Assembly: GCA_023666425.1 (NCBI GenBank)
Contig: JAMPCA010000005.1
Coordinates: 13,899 to 77,898 of the forward strand
DNA: 64,000 nucleotides
Direction: 5' to 3'
Source of the DNA: Muribaculaceae bacterium
GTDB taxonomy: Bacteria; Bacillota; Clostridia; Lachnospirales; Lachnospiraceae
This document shows positions 59,913 to 64,000 of the stretch, one piece after another (position 1 is the stretch's first letter; each line of letters opens with the position of its first letter). The translations under genes were made by a program, and so were the position numbers. The notes under the pieces are model-generated. The model saw only the letters and a program-made list of their open reading frames with translations, did not search any database and was not told where the DNA came from.

Positions 59913-60962
59913 ATGAACCAGCAAGTGGGAAGTGGGAGTCTCTGTTTCGCGGAGGCTCCTTTTATTTTGTCCTCGGCCTCGGTGGTGGGGACGAAGGAGG
60001 GCGAAGGCCCTCTGGCGGAGGAGTTTGACTGTATCGGAGAGGACGACAAGTTTGGCCAGGACACCTGGGAGGCGGCGGAGAGCACGCTGCAGCAGGAGGC
60101 GCTGACGCTTGCGCTGGGCAAGGCCGACATGCAGCCGGAGGAGATACGTTATCTCTTTGCAGGGGATCTCTTGGGCCAGCTCATCGCCTCATCCTTCGGT
60201 CTAAAGAGTTTTCAGATTCCGATGTTCGGGCTGTACGGCGCCTGCTCCACCTGCGGGGAGGGACTGGCGCTCAGCGCAATGACTGTGGCGGCGGGATATG
60301 CGGATGCGGTGGCGCTTGTGACCTCCAGCCACTTTGCCAGCGCGGAGAAGCAGTTTCGCTTTCCGCTGGAGTATGCGAACCAGCGGCCGGTGGCGGCGAC
60401 ATGGACAGTGACGGGAAGCGGCGCATATGTGCTGGGGAGTGAAGCCTCTCTTGCAAAAGGCAGAAAACAGACGCGTCCGCTTGCAAAAATTGCGGGAATT
60501 ACCACGGGAAAGATTGTGGATTTCGGAGTGAAGGATTCCATGAATATGGGGGCGGCCATGGCTCCGGCGGCCTGTGAGCTGATCGCCCAGCATCTGGACG
60601 ATTTCAAGCGTGAGCCGGCAGATTACGATGCGGTTGTGACCGGAGATCTGGGGCTGGTAGGGCAGGAGATACTGATTGACCTGCTGCGCAAAAAGGATAT
60701 TGAGCTGGGCGAGGTGCACGAGGATTGCGGAATCAAGATTTTTGACAATCAGACGCAGGGCACCGGCTCCGGGGGAAGCGGCTGCGGCTGTGCCGCGGCA
60801 ACCCTCTCGGCGCACTATCTTCCCAAGCTTTTTAAGGGAGAGTGGAAACGGATTCTGTTTGTGCCGACGGGGGCGCTCATGTCCACGGTCAGCTTCAATG
60901 AGGGCGAGACGATTCCGGGCATCGCCCATGGAATCGTGATCGAGAGCTGTACGAAGAGTTAG
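59913..60962 (+). CDS. spoVAD: Stage V sporulation protein AD
   Basis: The 349-residue protein has the thiolase/ketoacyl-synthase-like fold of SpoVAD, with GLYGACSTCGEGLALSA, AATWTVTGSGAYVL and a C-terminal GIAHGIVIES. SpoVAD binds dipicolinic acid on the spore membrane. The sequence is soluble without membrane helices, as expected. AAAGGGAGAGAG precedes the start. spoVAE follows after 11 bp. Confidence 0.93.
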   Translation: MNQQVGSGSLCFAEAPFILSSASVVGTKEGEGPLAEEFDCIGEDDKFGQDTWEAAESTLQQEALTLALGKADMQPEEIRYLFAGDLLGQLIASSFGLKSFQIPMFGLYGACSTCGEGLALSAMTVAAGYADAVALVTSSHFASAEKQFRFPLEYANQRPVAATWTVTGSGAYVLGSEASLAKGRKQTRPLAKIAGITTGKIVDFGVKDSMNMGAAMAPAACELIAQHLDDFKREPADYDAVVTGDLGLVGQEILIDLLRKKDIELGEVHEDCGIKIFDNQTQGTGSGGSGCGCAAATLSAHYLPKLFKGEWKRILFVPTGALMSTVSFNEGETIPGIAHGIVIESCTKS

Positions 60963-60973
60963 GAGGGAGAAAA

Positions 60974-61330
60974 ATGGATTATGTGATCGCGTTTATTGTG
61001 GGAGGCATTATCTGCGCCATGTCCCAGATCCTTATGGAAAAGACCAAGATGATGCCGGGGCGGATCATGGTGCTTCTGGTCTGCCTCGGGGCGGTACTTG
61101 GCGCGCTGCAGCTCTACGGCCCGTTTTCCGAGTGGGCGGGCGCCGGGGCAAACGTGCCGCTGATGGGCTTTGGCAACAGTCTCTGGAAGGGCGTAAAGGA
61201 GATGATAGACGAGAAGGGCTTTATCGGGATTTTCCTTGGGGGCTTTAAAAACTGTGCCGGGGGTCTTTCGGCGGCGCTGGTGTTCTCCTATATCGCTTCT
61301 TTGCTCTGCCAGCCGAAAATGAAGAAATAG
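60974..61330 (+). CDS. spoVAE: Stage V sporulation protein AE (AEb type)
   Basis: The 118-residue membrane protein has three to four helices and the segments IVGGIICAMSQILMEKTKM, EWAGAGANVPLMGFGNSL and FLGGFKNCAGGLSAALVF, matching SpoVAE (AEb). It is a channel subunit for dipicolinic acid. A terminator closes the unit, so spoVAEa and spoVAF are not attached here. Confidence 0.92.
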   Translation: MDYVIAFIVGGIICAMSQILMEKTKMMPGRIMVLLVCLGAVLGALQLYGPFSEWAGAGANVPLMGFGNSLWKGVKEMIDEKGFIGIFLGGFKNCAGGLSAALVFSYIASLLCQPKMKK

Positions 61331-61339
61331 TGTGAAAAG

Positions 61340-61364
61340 CTGCGGTTTAAATGCCGCAGTTTTT
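61340..61364 (+). terminator. Rho-independent terminator after spoVAE
   Basis: CTGCGG and CCGCAG (61340-61345, 61354-61359) with an 8-base loop are followed by TTTTT. Confidence 0.85.
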
Positions 61365-61400
61365 CGTTATACAAAAAGTGTGCAGCATACATGAAGGTAC

Positions 61401-61429
61401 TTGACGTACAGAAAATTGTACACTAGAAT
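61401..61429 (+). promoter_or_regulatory. Promoter and YefM-type operator
   Basis: TTGACG (61401-61406), 17 bp and TAGAAT (61424-61429). In the spacer lie CGTACA (61405-61410) and TGTACA (61417-61422), 12 bp apart. YefM antitoxins bind TGTACA hexamers, so this looks like the preserved autoregulatory site of the broken module. Confidence 0.7.
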
Positions 61430-61468
61430 ATAGGCATAGAAAATTGTGTGTTATGAAGGGGGATTTTT

Positions 61469-61734
61469 ATGTTAGCGGTCAATTATACGACTCTCCGTGA
61501 TAATATGAAAAGCTATATGGATAAGGTGACAGACGACTATGAGACAATGATCGTTACCAGAAAGGATAAAAAAATGTCGTGATACTGTCGGAGGAATCCT
61601 ATAATAATCTGATGGAAAATATTCATGTGATGGGAAATAAGAATAATTATGACTGGCTGATGAAAGGCAAAGCCCAGCTGGAGAGCGGCCAGTATACCGT
61701 CCATGATTTGATTGAGGCAGAAGATAATGAATAA
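61469..61734 (+). pseudogene. yefM: YefM/Phd-type antitoxin, frameshifted
   Basis: ATG at 61469 gives MLAVNYTTLRDNMKSYMDKV and onward to TRKDKK, a typical YefM start, then reaches TGA. Adding one A to the A7 run at 61568-61574 restores NVVILSEESYNNLMENI and the rest of the antitoxin, ending at 61734 and overlapping the toxin start. So one lost base truncates the protein after the DNA-binding half. The stub could still bind the operator, which is speculation. Confidence 0.85.
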
Positions 61735-61890
61735 GGTATTTGCAGATACAGGCTGGGAGGATTATCTATACTGACAGACAGAAGATCGGAAAACCCTTAA
61801 AAAATCAATCAGTTAATCAATGATAAGGACAGACTGATCTACAAAATTGATGAAAATAATGTATATATTTTAGCGTGCAGATATCATTAG
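61727..61890 (+). pseudogene. yoeB: YoeB/Txe toxin, multiply broken
   Basis: ATG at 61727 gives MNKVFADTGWEDYLY, the YoeB start, then TGA where Trp is expected (TGG). The continuation QTEDRKTLKK lies before an A6 run that needs one more A to give INQLI. About 25 residues are then missing, and NDKDRLIYKIDENNVYILAC follows, the YoeB C-terminus. The toxin is dead by three separate lesions. YoeB normally cuts mRNA on the ribosome. Confidence 0.85.
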
Positions 61891-62165
61891 AGGAAATTGC
61901 GGATATCCTTATGATAGAAGAACCAGCAGAGCGTGCCATAACGCATATGCTGTATCTGGTGAGAACGCATATGTTTCTGGATGGAAACAAAAGGACATCC
62001 ATGCTGGCAGCGAATCAGATTATGACTGCAAATGGATGTTGGTTGAATTTTATGAATCCGGTGATATGGAGGAAATGAAGCATTTTATATACGGGAACGG
62101 GGTTGACGGAATTGATTTTCGTCAGAATGAAAGTCAGGGTGAGGGTTTACGGAGAGCTGCGGAAA
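61875..62165 (+). pseudogene. Fic/Doc-family fragment
   Basis: LEEIADILMIEEPAERAITH and the motif HMFLDGNKRTSMLAANQIM are a Fic/Doc core, with Met in place of the usual Pro. After NGC the frame changes: the next frame gives LVEFYESGDMEEMKHFIY and VDGIDFRQNESQGEG, the usual C-terminus of this protein type. The N-terminal half is missing and the joint with yoeB is direct, so this is a deletion remnant. Doc toxins phosphorylate EF-Tu and Fic proteins attach AMP. Confidence 0.7.
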
Positions 62166-62181
62166 AAAGGAGGGATGTTTT

Positions 62182-62925
62182 GTGGACTACCAGAAACTGT
62201 TGCGGAAAAAAGAACTGTATGACCAGTGCAGGGCATCCATTCCGGAATTTACACTGTTTACTTTCGAGCAGGCATTTGAGATAGAGTATACTCACAATTC
62301 TACAGCCATTGAGGGGAATACCTTGTCCCTGATTGAAACAAGGGTGCTTTTGGAAGATGGAATATCCATCGGGGGAAAGAACCTGCGGGAGATTTATGAG
62401 GCGGTCAACCACAGGAAAGCATACTGCTATGTGAAGGACTGCATCAGGAAAGGGCTGCCGCTGGATGAGAAGATTGTCAAGGACATCCACGCAATACTGA
62501 TGGAAAATATCCTGACAGGGGGAGTGTACCGGGATGTGCAGGTATATATTTCAGGGGCACAGCATATGCCCCCGCCTCCAGGCATGATGTACCAGCAGGT
62601 AAAGAATTTTTACGCAGATCTGCAATGGAAGGGGAAGGAACTGAACCAGATGGAACTGGCGGCATGGACTCATGCGGAATTTGTGAGGATACACCCGTTT
62701 CAGGACGGTAACGGGAGGACGTCACGGCTCATTATGAATTACCAGCTGATGTCGGAAGGATTTCCCGCCATATCGGTTGCGAAGGAGGACAGGCTGGAAT
62801 ATTTTAAGGCTCTGGATGTTTATGCCGCAGCGGGAAGCCTGCAGCCGTTTGCCGACATGGTGGCAGGGCTTGTGGAAGGGCAGATGGAGAAGTACATTGA
62901 AATTTCCGAATCACAGCGAAATTAA
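62182..62925 (+). CDS. Fic-domain protein (class II, self-inhibited)
   Basis: The 247-residue protein has the full Fic motif HPFQDGNGRTSR (catalytic H171) and an N-terminal inhibitory helix motif STAIEG (S40 to E44-G45, [ST]xxxE[GN]), which makes it a class II Fic enzyme. It should transfer AMP to a protein target, with autoinhibition. The start is a GTG with AGGAGGG upstream. It lies directly behind the Fic/Doc remnant but is a different, longer type. A terminator follows. Confidence 0.9.
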   Translation: MDYQKLLRKKELYDQCRASIPEFTLFTFEQAFEIEYTHNSTAIEGNTLSLIETRVLLEDGISIGGKNLREIYEAVNHRKAYCYVKDCIRKGLPLDEKIVKDIHAILMENILTGGVYRDVQVYISGAQHMPPPPGMMYQQVKNFYADLQWKGKELNQMELAAWTHAEFVRIHPFQDGNGRTSRLIMNYQLMSEGFPAISVAKEDRLEYFKALDVYAAAGSLQPFADMVAGLVEGQMEKYIEISESQRN

Positions 62926-62931
62926 CCCCAG

Positions 62932-62962
62932 GAGGACGGGAAATATGACCCGTCCTCTTTTT
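62932..62962 (+). terminator. Rho-independent terminator after the Fic gene
   Basis: GAGGACGGG and CCCGTCCTC (62932-62940, 62949-62957) with an 8-base loop are followed by TTTTT. Confidence 0.9.
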
Positions 62963-63071
62963 ATGCCCTGCATATCGTTTTCTGTCTGTCGGATAATTTT
63001 GTTACCCACGCTTCCCCTGCTCCCCAATCGAATACCTGTCACCCTCAAACAGAGCGTAAGTTTCGGTCAGA

Positions 63072-64000
63072 TTATGGAAGCAATTTCCTGCTGTTTATTA
63101 CGCGCCTTATCTCCTGACACAGTTTATCCATATCCACAGGTTTTGCGGCGTGGCCGTCCATTCCGGCGGCGAGGCAGGCCTCAATATCCTCTGCAAAAGC
63201 GTCTGCCGTCATGGCTATAATTGGAATATTCTTAACATAATTCCGGGATGATTTTCGTATTTCCATCGTCGCTTCCTTACCATTCATAACGGGCATTTGA
63301 ACATCCATTAGTATAAGGTCATATTTGCCATCATCTGCGCTTTGCATCATGGATACGGCTTCTTTTCCATTTTCCGCATGGTCGGAAGTGATTCCGTACA
63401 TACCCAGCAGTTCGCTTATAACCTCCCAGTTAAGGTCGTTGTCTTCGGTTATCAGCACGTTCAGCCCTCTGAGATCGCTGTTCCCGGTTTTATCCGCATT
63501 GCTTTTCCTGTCCTCATCATTGGCGGCAATCCCGATCTTTTCGGATAAATAGGATTTAAACAACGGCTTGCTGATAAATCCGTCGGCACCGCTGTTTTTT
63601 GCATCGTCCTCTATATCGGACCAGTCGTAGGCGCTTACGAGGATGATCGACGTATCCGTCCCGGTGACGCTGCGTATAGCCTGCACGGTTTGGGCGCCGC
63701 TCATCCCCTGCATTTTCCAATCGACTACCGCAATGTTATAATCGTTGTTCGTTTCGTGCCGTTTTTTTACAAGTTCAAGCGCTTCCTCTCCGCTGCGTGC
63801 CGTTTCCGCATTCGCGCCCATTTCCTCCACCATATCCTCCGTTATGGCAAGGAACACCTCGTCATCGTCCACAAATAGTATATCGATCGGGGGAAGCGTA
63901 TAAGCCTGGTCCAGGTTCTCTCCTATGGGAAGCTCAAGTTTTACCGTGAATGTAGTTCCCTTATCCGATTCGCTGTCGCAGTCTATTGTGCCATTCATAA
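63072..64000 (-). CDS. Hybrid sensor histidine kinase, C-terminal part
   Basis: The frame is open to the right edge, so only the last 309 or so residues are seen. They comprise the end of the HATPase (NGTIDCDSESDKGTTFTV), a first receiver domain (ILFVDDDEVFL, VVDWKMQGMSG, SAYDWSDIED, GFISKPLF) and a second (VLITEDNDLNWEVISELL, LMDVQMPVMNGKEAT, IAMTADAFAEDIEACLAAGM). The sequence and arrangement closely follow the C-terminus of the kinase at 13157, so the two are paralogues. The sensor part lies outside the window. Confidence 0.9.
   Translation of the reverse strand, partial: MNGTIDCDSESDKGTTFTVKLELPIGENLDQAYTLPPIDILFVDDDEVFLAITEDMVEEMGANAETARSGEEALELVKKRHETNNDYNIAVVDWKMQGMSGAQTVQAIRSVTGTDTSIILVSAYDWSDIEDDAKNSGADGFISKPLFKSYLSEKIGIAANDEDRKSNADKTGNSDLRGLNVLITEDNDLNWEVISELLGMYGITSDHAENGKEAVSMMQSADDGKYDLILMDVQMPVMNGKEATMEIRKSSRNYVKNIPIIAMTADAFAEDIEACLAAGMDGHAAKPVDMDKLCQEIRRVINSRKLLP

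Noticed and set aside
63000-63071. Possible small gene or RNA between the Fic gene and the second kinase
   Set aside because: Neither a start with a ribosome site nor a stable structure was seen.

Overview
The window looks like a chromosomal segment of a motile, spore-forming, gut-type Firmicute, most likely a Lachnospiraceae member. The support is a flagellin with a CsrA homologue, spoVA sporulation genes with forespore (sigma-G) type promoters, strong AGGAGG ribosome sites, sigma-A promoters with 17-bp spacers, an IleS2-type isoleucyl-tRNA synthetase, and glycan genes (GH26 mannanase, GH3, cell-surface pullulanase, glucan phosphorylase). No tRNA, rRNA or CRISPR array was recognised. The taxonomic placement is inference.

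Layout. 1-3.8 kb: end of a DUF4190 membrane protein, then a LacI-type regulator divergent from a fucose/arabinose isomerase-family gene, with two matched operators, and a GNAT gene. 3.9-7 kb: ECF sigma factor, membrane protein and ABC exporter. 7-10.1 kb: accessory block with an Rpn-type nuclease between two copies of the ABC permease tail, a type III toxin-antitoxin locus with pseudoknot RNA repeats and a broken toxin, a second GNAT gene and a RelE/ParE module. 10.3-17 kb: flagellin, csrA and a small tyrosine recombinase gene, the last bracketed by inverted 28-bp sites, then a very large hybrid sensor kinase. 17-34.6 kb: mostly core genes (ileS, glgP, traX-like, dnaE, pfkA, SpoU methyltransferase, small alarmone synthetase, ThrE-type exporter pair, spoVAA-spoVAB, flotillin).

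34.6-46.3 kb: an amber-interrupted small gene, a PIN module flanked by duplicated terminators, alpha/beta hydrolase with a WYL regulator, a small-molecule cluster (YjbR, GyrI-like, carbamoyltransferase-like, AraC-GyrI), a secreted GH26 mannanase and an MntA-HepT module that again lies between duplicated terminators. 46.3-61.3 kb: HAD hydrolase, EAL phosphodiesterase, spoVAC, GH3, AEC transporter, a large cNMP-domain protein of unknown function, pullulanase, trmO, apt, spoVAD-spoVAE. 61.4-64 kb: ruins of yefM-yoeB and a Fic/Doc gene, an intact Fic gene, and the end of a second hybrid sensor kinase.

Three themes stand out. (1) The spoVA genes are dispersed over 30 kb in ancestral order, and each piece has its own sigma-G-like promoter. 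(2) Toxin-antitoxin or nuclease modules repeatedly sit between duplicated 3' ends or terminators of neighbouring genes, and four of the toxin or antitoxin genes carry one missing A in a poly-A run. (3) A recombinase gene between inverted sites lies between csrA/flagellin and a multi-sensor kinase, which suggests an invertible switch.
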